Of a DNA stretch of 22,070 nucleotides, positions 1-6,038 are shown piece by piece. The notes under the pieces were generated by a model. It did not search any database and was not told the origin of the DNA. It saw only the letters and a program-made list of their open reading frames with translations. Origin of the DNA: Lactonifactor sp050944855 (GTDB lineage Bacteria; Bacillota; Clostridia; Lachnospirales; Lachnospiraceae); NCBI GenBank assembly GCA_050944855.1, contig JBMNRU010000031.1:1-22070 (forward strand). The letters are read 5' to 3'. Within the stretch, counting starts at the first letter, position 1. Every line of letters begins with the position of its first letter. A program made the position numbers and the translations under genes.

Positions 1-154
1 ACACCGGATTTCCAATCTCCTCAGAACTGGTCGCCGCCGAGGCAATCTGAAACTGATTAGATAAGCCTTCTTTTTCAACCATATCTTTAAAAATAAACTC
101 TGCCATGGGAGAACGGCAGATATTGCCGTGGCAGATGAAAAGTACTTTTATCAT
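1..154 (-). CDS. Low-molecular-weight protein tyrosine phosphatase, N-terminal part (partial, integration target)
   Basis: The minus strand reads from ATG at 154 off the left edge and gives an N-terminus with the P-loop C8-H-G-N-I-C-R14-S. This is the C-x5-R-S/T phosphatase motif of low-molecular-weight protein tyrosine phosphatases, in which Cys8 is the nucleophile and Arg14 binds phosphate. About 51 codons are visible; the catalytic acid near the C-terminus lies outside the window. A ribosome site (AAGGAG) sits 9 bases upstream of the ATG. The gene is the chromosomal target of the element: its first codons and ribosome site are duplicated at 20708-20753, so its native promoter now lies at least 20.6 kb away. 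Expression would depend on the element's left end or on read-through from the integrase gene. An arsenate reductase of the same fold is a less likely alternative. Confidence 0.88.
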   Translation of the reverse strand, partial: MIKVLFICHGNICRSPMAEFIFKDMVEKEGLSNQFQIASAATSSEEIGNPV

Positions 155-169
155 ATATCTAAAACTCCT
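124..169. repeat. Left attachment site of element 1 (direct repeat copy 1)
   Basis: This stretch matches 20708-20753 at 42 of 46 positions; mismatches are at 134, 159, 161 and 162. The exact core is 135-158 (24 bp) and contains the 12-bp palindrome AAAAGTACTTTT, which could hold the two inverted core-type integrase sites. The repeat covers the ribosome site and first ten codons of the phosphatase gene. The distance between copies is 20,584 bp, the predicted size of the excised circle. Confidence 0.88.
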
Positions 170-283
170 TGAAAATGCTGATTTTCCTTGATTTTACGCC
201 ACTTTTCGGCATTTCTACGACAGAGGACAGGCAACCATAACTTGGTATAACTACGCTTATTTTGACTTGTTTTTGCCATCATT

Positions 284-322
284 TGTCGTAAATTCTGTCG
301 TAAATTCAAAAGATTTACGACA
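284..322. repeat. Left-end arm-type repeats (TGTCGTAAATTC tandem pair plus one inverted copy)
   Basis: TGTCGTAAATTC occurs at 284-295 and again immediately at 296-307. An inverted partial copy (TTTACGACA) lies at 314-322 and overlaps the integrase stop codon at 315-317. A matching tandem pair lies near the right end at 20626-20648. Two-ended arm repeats outside the core are typical of Tn916/lambda-like integrases with a separate N-terminal arm-binding domain, which this integrase has. The arm-site role is inferred. Confidence 0.7.
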
Positions 323-1556
323 CGCACATTTTACGGTGCGTTGTCGATTTCTTTGAAGATGCTTCTACTACTTTCTGCATTTCTTCCTCTGCATCATCAT
401 AGTTCAGATGCGTATAGGTGTTCAACGTTACGCTGATGTCACTATGACCCATAATATATTGAAGTGTCTTCGGATTCATTCCGGACTTCGCCATATTGGA
501 ACAGAAAGTGTGTCTGCAAACATGAGGAGTTACTTTCGGCATCTGTACCCTGTAAATCTTGTTGTACTTCTCACGGATATGCTGAAAATATTTCTCCCAG
601 TGAAGTGCCACCATCGGTCTTCCGTTCTTATCCAAGTACAAAAATCCACTGTAACCATCTACCATGGGTTCAACCTTTGGATTCTTTCTGTTGGCAAGAA
701 TACGCTGAAAGGCTTCCTTTACTTCCGGTGTCATCGGCACCATACGTTCGCCACACTCTGTTTTGGTATCTTCAATGATATATTTCATATCTCTGGTTCT
801 TTGAAGCTGATGATCCACGATGATTCTGCTGTTCTCAAAATCAAGGTTCTTTTTCGTCAGCCCGACAAACTCGGAGATACGAAGTCCTGTCTTAAACAGG
901 ATATAGATACCGTCATAGTACTTGCAGAAATGCTTGTCGTTCTTTACAAACTCCAAGAAATCTCTTTCCTGCTGTCGTGTGATAGCTTCTCTTGTAACAC
1001 TATCGTTCACAACAACAGTGTTCAGCTGAAACTCAAATGGATTTTTTACCAGCAAATCATCATCCACCGCCATCTGAAAAGCAGGTCTTACTACACCACG
1101 AATGGTATGAATGGAACTATAACCTCGCCCATCCATCTGCTGCATCTTAATCAGCCATTCTTTGGCATCGGACACCTTGATCTTGTCAATACGCTTCTGC
1201 CCGAAGGCTTCTTTCTTAATCACATTGACCACAAAATTGTAATTCGATCTTGTGTTATGACGGACACCTGTTTTCTGTGAAATATACTTTTCCACCAGTT
1301 CCAGAACTGTAAAATTACCGCCATCCGGTGTGATATTGCTGTTCAAATCCTTTTGAATCTGCTTAATCTTTTCTCGCAGGGAAATATCATCACGTTTTCC
1401 TGCCGGAACTCGGTCAGTTGGTGTCAGCTTCCAACTGTACACCGTCTTTCTCTTGCCCCATGCATCTTGATATTTGTATTCATATTTCCCGTCTTTGCGT
1501 TGGCTCTCTCCATTAAATAACTTGCGACCTTTATTGTCTCGTCTTACTTCTGACAT
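315..1556 (-). CDS. int: Tn916-family tyrosine recombinase (integrase), 413 aa
   Basis: This site-specific recombinase should integrate and excise the element at the phosphatase gene. Residues 1 to about 70 resemble the Tn916 Int arm-binding domain (RRDNKGR, GESQRKDGKYEYKY, DRVPAGKRD). A SAM-like core-binding domain follows, then the catalytic domain with Arg in TGLRISEF, H-V-C-R-H, the GHSD histidine and the nucleophile Tyr in LNTYTH. All five catalytic positions appear present, and the length is close to Tn916 Int (about 405 aa). The start ATG at 1556 has AAGGAG 8 bases upstream. The gene lies last in the xis-int set and ends at the left attachment site, as in Tn916 relatives. A second, clearly similar integrase lies at 21200-22070. 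Read-through from this gene would enter the phosphatase gene. Confidence 0.95.
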   Translation of the reverse strand: MSEVRRDNKGRKLFNGESQRKDGKYEYKYQDAWGKRKTVYSWKLTPTDRVPAGKRDDISLREKIKQIQKDLNSNITPDGGNFTVLELVEKYISQKTGVRHNTRSNYNFVVNVIKKEAFGQKRIDKIKVSDAKEWLIKMQQMDGRGYSSIHTIRGVVRPAFQMAVDDDLLVKNPFEFQLNTVVVNDSVTREAITRQQERDFLEFVKNDKHFCKYYDGIYILFKTGLRISEFVGLTKKNLDFENSRIIVDHQLQRTRDMKYIIEDTKTECGERMVPMTPEVKEAFQRILANRKNPKVEPMVDGYSGFLYLDKNGRPMVALHWEKYFQHIREKYNKIYRVQMPKVTPHVCRHTFCSNMAKSGMNPKTLQYIMGHSDISVTLNTYTHLNYDDAEEEMQKVVEASSKKSTTHRKMCVS

Positions 1557-1595
1557 TCAGTTTCTCCTTTCTATCAACCTAACTGTCATAGAAAA

Positions 1596-1637
1596 GAGCC
1601 AAGCTATGATATACCTATAATATCATAAACTTGGCTC
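1596..1637. repeat. Inverted repeat between xis and int
   Basis: GAGCCAAGCTATGATAT (1596-1612) and ATATCATAAACTTGGCTC (1620-1637) form near-perfect arms (one mismatch and a one-base bulge) around a 7-base loop. It lies in the leader between excisionase and integrase. It has no clear U-run on the minus strand, so it may be a processing hairpin, an attenuator or a protein-binding site rather than a full terminator. Confidence 0.6.
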
Positions 1638-1662
1638 CGAATCTATTGTGTATTTGCCGTTT

Positions 1663-1893
1663 TTATATGGCAGATAATTTTTCATCTACATATTGTTCAA
1701 ACACTCTGCGCTTGATCTGAGGTCTTGACCCATTCCAGAGAATGAACTCTGCATCTGGATTCTCGTCAATCAGCTTTCGCAACTTCTTATCTCCAATGTG
1801 AAAATATTTTGCCGCTTCCTGCACGCTCAGAGTATACTTTCTCCAGACAGGAATATCATACTTATCTACGTTCTGATTCTGTTCTTTCACCAT
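1663..1893 (-). CDS. xis: Tn916-type excisionase, 76 aa
   Basis: This small basic protein carries the winged-helix pattern of Tn916 Xis: W-R-K-Y-T-L-S-V-Q-E-A-A-K-Y-F near residues 17-31, then I-G-D-K-K-L-R-K-L and a C-terminal R-R-V-F-E-Q-Y-V-D. It should bind beside the attachment sites and bias the integrase toward excision. The start chosen is ATG at 1893, because AGGGGG lies 9 bases upstream. A GTG at 1899 directly follows the stop of the preceding gene but is only 3 bases from the ribosome site. The gene lies between the 69-aa protein and int on the same strand, so the three are probably one regulated transcript. Confidence 0.88.
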   Translation of the reverse strand: MVKEQNQNVDKYDIPVWRKYTLSVQEAAKYFHIGDKKLRKLIDENPDAEFILWNGSRPQIKRRVFEQYVDEKLSAI

Positions 1894-1899
1894 AGGCAC

Positions 1900-2109
1900 T
1901 TACCCCCTCTTTTTCCAGACAATCTCGTAACCCAGCACATCTGCCAGTTCCACGACTTCCTTATATCGCAATGTTTCTCGGTGGAGCTTTCCCGACAGGT
2001 TGGAAATGCTCCTGCTCCATCCATACTGCTGTTCCAATTTTTCCAACACCTCCTGCATGGTCACTCCCTCGCACACAAGATGTGATTTTACTTCATTTCG
2101 CACGTTCAT
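1900..2109 (-). CDS. Small helix-rich, probably HTH-type regulator-like protein (69 aa)
   Basis: This 69-residue protein (MNVRNEVKSHLV... DVLGYEIVWKKRG) has the look of a short phage/ICE helix-turn-helix protein: L-E-K-L-E-Q-Q-Y-G-W-S, then S-I-S-N-L-S-G-K-L and V-V-E-L-A-D-V-L-G-Y. I recall near relatives beside xis/int in Clostridia elements, often mis-annotated as an LLM-class oxidoreductase; a flavin enzyme is impossible at this size. GGAGG sits 9 bases before ATG 2109. The stop TAA at 1900-1902 comes just before xis, so the two are probably translationally linked. It may regulate excision, but this is inferred from position only. Confidence 0.75.
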   Translation of the reverse strand: MNVRNEVKSHLVCEGVTMQEVLEKLEQQYGWSRSISNLSGKLHRETLRYKEVVELADVLGYEIVWKKRG

Positions 2110-2332
2110 TTTCGCTTACCTCCATAAAAAGAGCCTTGCAAGGGAAATGACAACGAAGTTCGACAACCGACCTTAACAAACTGTCAGATCCTAATACAAA
2201 GCTCTGCTAATATAATTCTATTCTTTTAATAATTATGGGTTGTTTTGGTTGTCAGAGTAGAAAAAACTCTTGGAAAATAAGGATTTTCTTAGACAACCCA
2301 ATCGACAACCTGATGACATTTTAACTGACAAT
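2110..2332. promoter_or_regulatory. Intergenic regulatory stretch with GACAACC repeats
   Basis: This AT-rich stretch lies between the VirE-type gene and the excision operon and holds no gene I can support. GACAACC occurs at 2162-2168, 2292-2298 and 2304-2310, with GGTTGTC at 2247-2253 and a variant GGTTGTT at 2238-2244. A short palindrome CCTTGCAAGG lies near 2134-2143. It probably contains the xis/int promoter and either operators or an origin-like iteron set; no promoter stands out clearly. Confidence 0.45.
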
Positions 2333-3742
2333 TTACCCAGTATTTCCAAAGGGCAATTCCATCTGCTTGGCTTCTTCCTCTGTCAGTTCCACAAAACCGT
2401 CCAGAGGATTCGTTCCGGTTGCCACAGGCTGGTTGTCACGCTCCCAGCCTTTCTGTCTGCCATATCCGGCAAAATGCCTTGGATTTGTGAACTGTTTCCA
2501 GCCCACAATGGAGTTATTCATAATATCGTTGATTTCACGGATTTCCCATTGCTTCGGTTCATCAAACGGATGATTTAATGCTTCTTTGTAAAGCATCTTA
2601 GAACAAACCATGTTTCCCTTATAGCTATCCAAGAATCCCTGAATCATGCCTGCTTTGGTATCTTCCGGCATGAACTGCTTTTGAAATTCTTTCAGATACT
2701 GTTCCATTTCCTTTGAGAGTGAAAGCTGATACTTTTTGCTTCGGTAAATTACCATAGCTTCTGCCCACATCTGTTCAATGTAGGCTCTGGATGCTTTTTC
2801 ATCCGCCATAATGTGTACCTCTGACCTTTCCGGATAAACCATGATAGGAAGAAATCTTCGGTTTCCGGTACGGTCAAGTGGCAGAAAATCCAATGTATTG
2901 GAAGTGCCACCGAACACACACTGACGAAGCCTGTCATCAGGCTGTTTATCATAAGGAACTTTATAGGTTTCTTTTTGACGGCTGAGGAACGATTTAATAT
3001 CTTCAATGCTTTTTGCGTTGGCTGTAGCAATCATTTCCGACATCTCAACAATCCAATGCCCTTGCATCTTACGGAACACATTCTCATCGTCCAGTTTTTT
3101 CAGATCATCAGAAAACCACTCATCTTTTATTGCGAGAAAACGAAAAAATGTGGACTTACCTGCCCCTTGTCCTCCCACAAGACACAGCATTATTTCAAAT
3201 TTGCATCCAGGGCGAAAGATTCTGTGAATGGCACCCAGCATAAACAACTGCATCGCAGCACAGGTGTATTCATTCTTCTCTACTCCAAGGAAATGTGGCA
3301 AGGCATTTTCAATACGTTTCTTACCATCCCACATCAGACTTTTCAGCTTTTCCTGAATCGGATGATACTTGTTTTTGTCTGCAATGATTGATATTGCCCT
3401 TGCAATTTTTGCTTCCACACTCAGTCCGTAGTTTTCTTCCAGATACAACATCAGATAATTTACATCCGTTTCATTCATCACCGGACTTCGCTTATGCCAC
3501 CATAACGGCTTCACAATGTCTGCTTTTTCGGCAAACAGATTGTAGCGAATGCTTTGATGAAGCACCTCATCCAGACGAAATACGGTGAGACAGTTTTTGA
3601 TGCTGTTCTTCACACCGTCGTTTTCCGTTCGGTCTAAACGTTCCCTAACCTCAGCAGGACTGCACGGCTTTTCCATATCACTGGCTGCTTCCAATGCCTG
3701 TTTCTGCTTCTCGGCAGATAAATTCTGAAATTCGTTGTTCAA
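2333..3742 (-). CDS. VirE-type (virulence-associated E) ATPase/primase-helicase, 469 aa
   Basis: This looks like a superfamily-3-like helicase of the VirE family, found with primases in mobile elements and satellites, where it probably unwinds DNA to start element replication. Walker A is G-G-Q-G-A-G-K-S-T with Lys about residue 196. H-W-I-V-E-M-S-E-M fits Walker B, and G-G-T-S-N-T-L-D-F-L-P-L-D-R-T-G-N-R-R-F is the typical sensor/arginine-finger block. The likely start is TTG at 3742, because AAGGAGGTG lies about 8 bases upstream. An in-frame ATG at 3763 would place that ribosome site inside the coding sequence. The gene overlaps the end of the CHC2 primase gene by about 65 bases, so the pair is one translation-coupled replication module. 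Confidence 0.88.
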   Translation of the reverse strand: MNNEFQNLSAEKQKQALEAASDMEKPCSPAEVRERLDRTENDGVKNSIKNCLTVFRLDEVLHQSIRYNLFAEKADIVKPLWWHKRSPVMNETDVNYLMLYLEENYGLSVEAKIARAISIIADKNKYHPIQEKLKSLMWDGKKRIENALPHFLGVEKNEYTCAAMQLFMLGAIHRIFRPGCKFEIMLCLVGGQGAGKSTFFRFLAIKDEWFSDDLKKLDDENVFRKMQGHWIVEMSEMIATANAKSIEDIKSFLSRQKETYKVPYDKQPDDRLRQCVFGGTSNTLDFLPLDRTGNRRFLPIMVYPERSEVHIMADEKASRAYIEQMWAEAMVIYRSKKYQLSLSKEMEQYLKEFQKQFMPEDTKAGMIQGFLDSYKGNMVCSKMLYKEALNHPFDEPKQWEIREINDIMNNSIVGWKQFTNPRHFAGYGRQKGWERDNQPVATGTNPLDGFVELTEEEAKQMELPFGNTG

Positions 3743-4295
3743 GTGACGCCACCTCCTTCCCATATTCCATCACAAGCAATGCTTTTTCCTCTATTTCTCC
3801 AAACACCAGAATATCCAAAAGATATTCTAAATGTGATTTTTTCTGTAAGGCTTCCACAAACAGCGGATGCCCCATTTCATCTTCCATACTGGGAGCATAA
3901 TCCATTTCCCACTTTTTCAGAAGATGATAATAGTCTGAAAAAACTCGAAAGCAACGCTGCTCGGCTTCTGCATAGATCTGTGCATCCGTTTTTTTGCGTA
4001 TTGCTTTCTTCGGTGTTACTTTCTTTGGATTCCTATCATAAGAAATTCCAAAGTCTGAAGCTGTCTTTTGCGCTGCTTCCAGACTGCTGATACCATAAAG
4101 CCTTGATACAAAATCAATCACATCGCCATCAGCTCCGCACCCGAAACAATGAAAACGCTTGTCCACTTTCATGCTCGGAGTTTTGTCTTTGTGAAAAGGG
4201 CAGGATGCCATATTATTTCTACGGACTTTAACTCCATACAATTCCGCAGCCTGTCTGGTTGTGACAGACTGCTTGACTGCATCAAACACATTCAT
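3678..4295 (-). CDS. CHC2 zinc-finger (DnaG-type) primase, 205 aa
   Basis: The N-terminal domain is a DnaG CHC2 zinc finger: C-P-F-H-K-D-K-T-P-S-M near residues 32-42, then H-C-F-G-C-G-A-D-G-D-V-I-D-F. The usual TOPRIM catalytic domain of DnaG is absent at 205 aa, so this is a short element primase that probably recognises template and works with the VirE-type protein encoded next. The second half is helical and charged, with no family I can name. ATG 4295 has GGGAGG 8 bases upstream. A terminator hairpin (4315-4355) lies between this gene and the relaxase, so the primase is either read through at a reduced level or uses a promoter I do not see. Confidence 0.85.
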   Translation of the reverse strand: MNVFDAVKQSVTTRQAAELYGVKVRRNNMASCPFHKDKTPSMKVDKRFHCFGCGADGDVIDFVSRLYGISSLEAAQKTASDFGISYDRNPKKVTPKKAIRKKTDAQIYAEAEQRCFRVFSDYYHLLKKWEMDYAPSMEDEMGHPLFVEALQKKSHLEYLLDILVFGEIEEKALLVMEYGKEVASLEQRISEFICREAETGIGSSQ

Positions 4296-4314
4296 GGCAC
4301 ATTCCTCCCCATAG

Positions 4315-4355
4315 AAAAAGCACCTGACATTTCCAAAGAAAATGACAAGTGCCTG
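4315..4355 (-). terminator. Intrinsic terminator after the relaxase gene
   Basis: On the minus strand GCACTTGTCATTT pairs with AAATGTCAGGTGC (one G-T wobble and one mismatch) around a short loop, followed by TTTTT. It starts right after the relaxase stop at 4356-4358. It should separate relaxase transcription from the replication module. Confidence 0.65.
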
Positions 4356-5591
4356 TTAGCGTTCCATATTCTTTTGTTTGATTTTCTTATCCGAATCACC
4401 ATCCTTTTTCACAAGTCCTTTATTACGCTGCAATTTTGCAAGCAGCGATTCTTTTGCTTTTTCCTTTACCACAGCCTTGTTCTTTTCTTTGACTGTCGGC
4501 AACTTCAATGCGGTCAAAACTTTATTCAGCAGCTTGTCCGCTGTTTTCTTCATTTTGTTTTGCAGGGCGTCCAGAGATTTACTGATGGCAGATTTTTTAT
4601 CAGACGGAACATTGCTTTCTTCTGTGATCCACTTCTGATAATTCGCCACAACCTCTAAATTCTGTTTCTGGGTTTCTGTAAAAACAGTTTCCGCAATCAC
4701 TTCACAGGCTTTCTCATAGGCAGTATCCGCAATTTCTTCCACCAAAGATTCTGCATCCTCCAGCTTCATTGTAATTTCCGAAAGTGCCTGTTCTTTTTCT
4801 GCCATGACCTGCTTTTGCTTCTCGATGATAAAATCATTTTTCTCCAGATATGCTTTCCCACCGTAAATTGGCTCACGATCCAGATGCAGACCATAGCGTT
4901 CACAAATCTCAAACAACATTTCTCTGCACATGGCATCGAAAGTCTGCTTGCGATTGTTGTGTCTGCCCTTCGGCTTGCTCGGATCAGGAAGCGGTATTCC
5001 CAATTCCTCCAATGCCTTTTCCTGTTGGGGACAAAGCTCGCCGTATTGATTTTTGCAATCAAATACATGACGTTCCTGAATGTGAGGTGTCCCCTCATCC
5101 AGATGCAATGCCCAGTTCAGAATATGCACATGAGTGCCGAACCTGTTTTCCATTTCTCCGAAAAAATCATTTGCCACCTGCAATAAAATCTCCGGCGATA
5201 CGGATTCTTCTACTGTTCCGATCTGATAAATGGTTTCTTCCGGACAGGTCTTTTTGTTTTTCAGCAAGTCCTCCACGGTTCTGTTTCTTTCCGGATGTCG
5301 GTTCTTAATATTTCTCTCGTTTTGAAAGAAGATAAAATCACTATATTGAGATGTGTAATACATCTGCTCAACTTTTTCAAAAGAAAAATCCTGTTCGGCA
5401 TCTGTATTACGGTTATCGGAAGTTGTGATTCCACAATAACAGTCCCAATAAATATTTCTTTTGGCTCGCTCCGCATCAATGTGTTCACTGTTCTCCAAAT
5501 CAAATCTGCGGTCATTATGCTTTGGATTGTAAGTGCCATTTTTACCGGAACGACCATTGTGTCGTGTCAACCTCAAAGGCTTTTCCTCCAT
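4356..5591 (-). CDS. MOBV-like relaxase / plasmid mobilization protein, 411 aa
   Basis: The protein should nick oriT and pilot the strand during mobilization by a helper conjugation system. The N-terminus R-H-N-G-R-S-G-K-N-G-T-Y-N-P-K-H-N-D-R fits the MOBV/Pre family motif region. The metal-binding motif is H163-L-D-E-G-T-P-H170, followed by I-Q172-E-R-H. Relatives usually have His at the position of Gln172, so one classic motif-III histidine is missing, although a nearby His (ERH) is present. Residues from about 260 on are charged and coiled-coil-like. ATG 5591 is chosen because relatives I recall begin MEEKPLRLTRHNGR. The reading frame stays open to 5786, but that extension runs through hairpin-rich, oriT-like DNA. 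No good ribosome site precedes 5591, so the start is uncertain. Confidence 0.82.
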   Translation of the reverse strand: MEEKPLRLTRHNGRSGKNGTYNPKHNDRRFDLENSEHIDAERAKRNIYWDCYCGITTSDNRNTDAEQDFSFEKVEQMYYTSQYSDFIFFQNERNIKNRHPERNRTVEDLLKNKKTCPEETIYQIGTVEESVSPEILLQVANDFFGEMENRFGTHVHILNWALHLDEGTPHIQERHVFDCKNQYGELCPQQEKALEELGIPLPDPSKPKGRHNNRKQTFDAMCREMLFEICERYGLHLDREPIYGGKAYLEKNDFIIEKQKQVMAEKEQALSEITMKLEDAESLVEEIADTAYEKACEVIAETVFTETQKQNLEVVANYQKWITEESNVPSDKKSAISKSLDALQNKMKKTADKLLNKVLTALKLPTVKEKNKAVVKEKAKESLLAKLQRNKGLVKKDGDSDKKIKQKNMER

Positions 5592-5663
5592 TTCTTTTTG
5601 AGTGTTGCCAAGGAAAACGAAGCAGCTTTGCTGCTGTCCTGCTTCATTTATGCGCAGGTAATA

Positions 5664-5697
5664 CCCAGTACTAAGTGGCGAAACGCCACTGACTGGG
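5664..5697. other. Candidate oriT hairpin
   Basis: Nested inverted repeats: outer arms CCCAGT (5664-5669) and ACTGGG (5692-5697), inner arms AGTGGCG (5674-5680) and CGCCACT (5684-5690), loop AAA. It lies about 75-125 bases upstream of the relaxase start, the usual place for a MOBV oriT. The nick site itself cannot be assigned from sequence alone. Confidence 0.5.
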
Positions 5698-5989
5698 CAA
5701 GGCTGCCGCCCTTGACCCGCACAGGGACATCGCATTCCCTGTACCCTTGCACAAAGAGCTGCGCCCTCTGTACTCCTGCCGGACAACCTGTTTCAAACCA
5801 CTGGCCAGTTGGTTCTCACAGCTTCTCCGTTTTCTAAGAACGCTCCACCGGAGCCTTCTTAGAAAGTTTCAGGCGATGACCATTCACATATATCGTGAAC
5901 CATCACCGCCTGTTCTCGTATGCCGGTACCTGCATACTCAATTTATAAATTGCCATGGCAATTTAATTTTGCAAATGAGCAAAACAAAA

Positions 5990-6030
5990 GCGACCAACTT
6001 TTTACGGTTGATCACCTTTGGCTTGGTCAC
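5990..6030 (-). terminator. Terminator after the methyltransferase gene
   Basis: On the minus strand GTGACCAA (from 6030) pairs with TTGGTCGC (to 5990) with one G-T wobble, and is followed by TTTTGTTTTG. It begins about 9 bases after the methyltransferase stop at 6039. A small inner stem (GGTGATCAACC) may form in the loop. Confidence 0.6.
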
Positions 6031-6038
6031 TTGAAATA

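Larger units (their letters stand above)
5592..6038. other. Hairpin-rich non-coding stretch with probable oriT
   Basis: There is no supportable gene in these roughly 450 bases, which are more GC-rich than their surroundings. Inverted repeats found: AGCAGC/GCTGCT at 5621-5635; a composite stem at 5664-5697; ACAGGGA/TCCCTGT at 5721-5742; 16-bp arms with one mismatch at 5831-5865; an imperfect stem at 5870-5912; a 20-bp perfect palindrome at 5946-5965; and a terminator at 5990-6030. Position directly upstream of the relaxase gene makes an origin of transfer likely. Confidence 0.6.

Noticed and set aside
408..1280. 290-residue open frame antisense to the integrase
   Set aside because: It lies wholly opposite a well-supported gene and has no domain or ribosome site. 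The same applies to other long antisense frames across 2300-12800.
3743..3763. ATG 3763 as start of the VirE-type gene
   Set aside because: The strong AAGGAGGTG lies inside this extension and is well spaced for TTG 3742.
5592..5786. Relaxase extension to an upstream ATG at 5786
   Set aside because: The extra 65 residues run through hairpin-rich, oriT-like DNA. Relatives I recall start at the MEEKPLRL point, and no ribosome site supports 5786.
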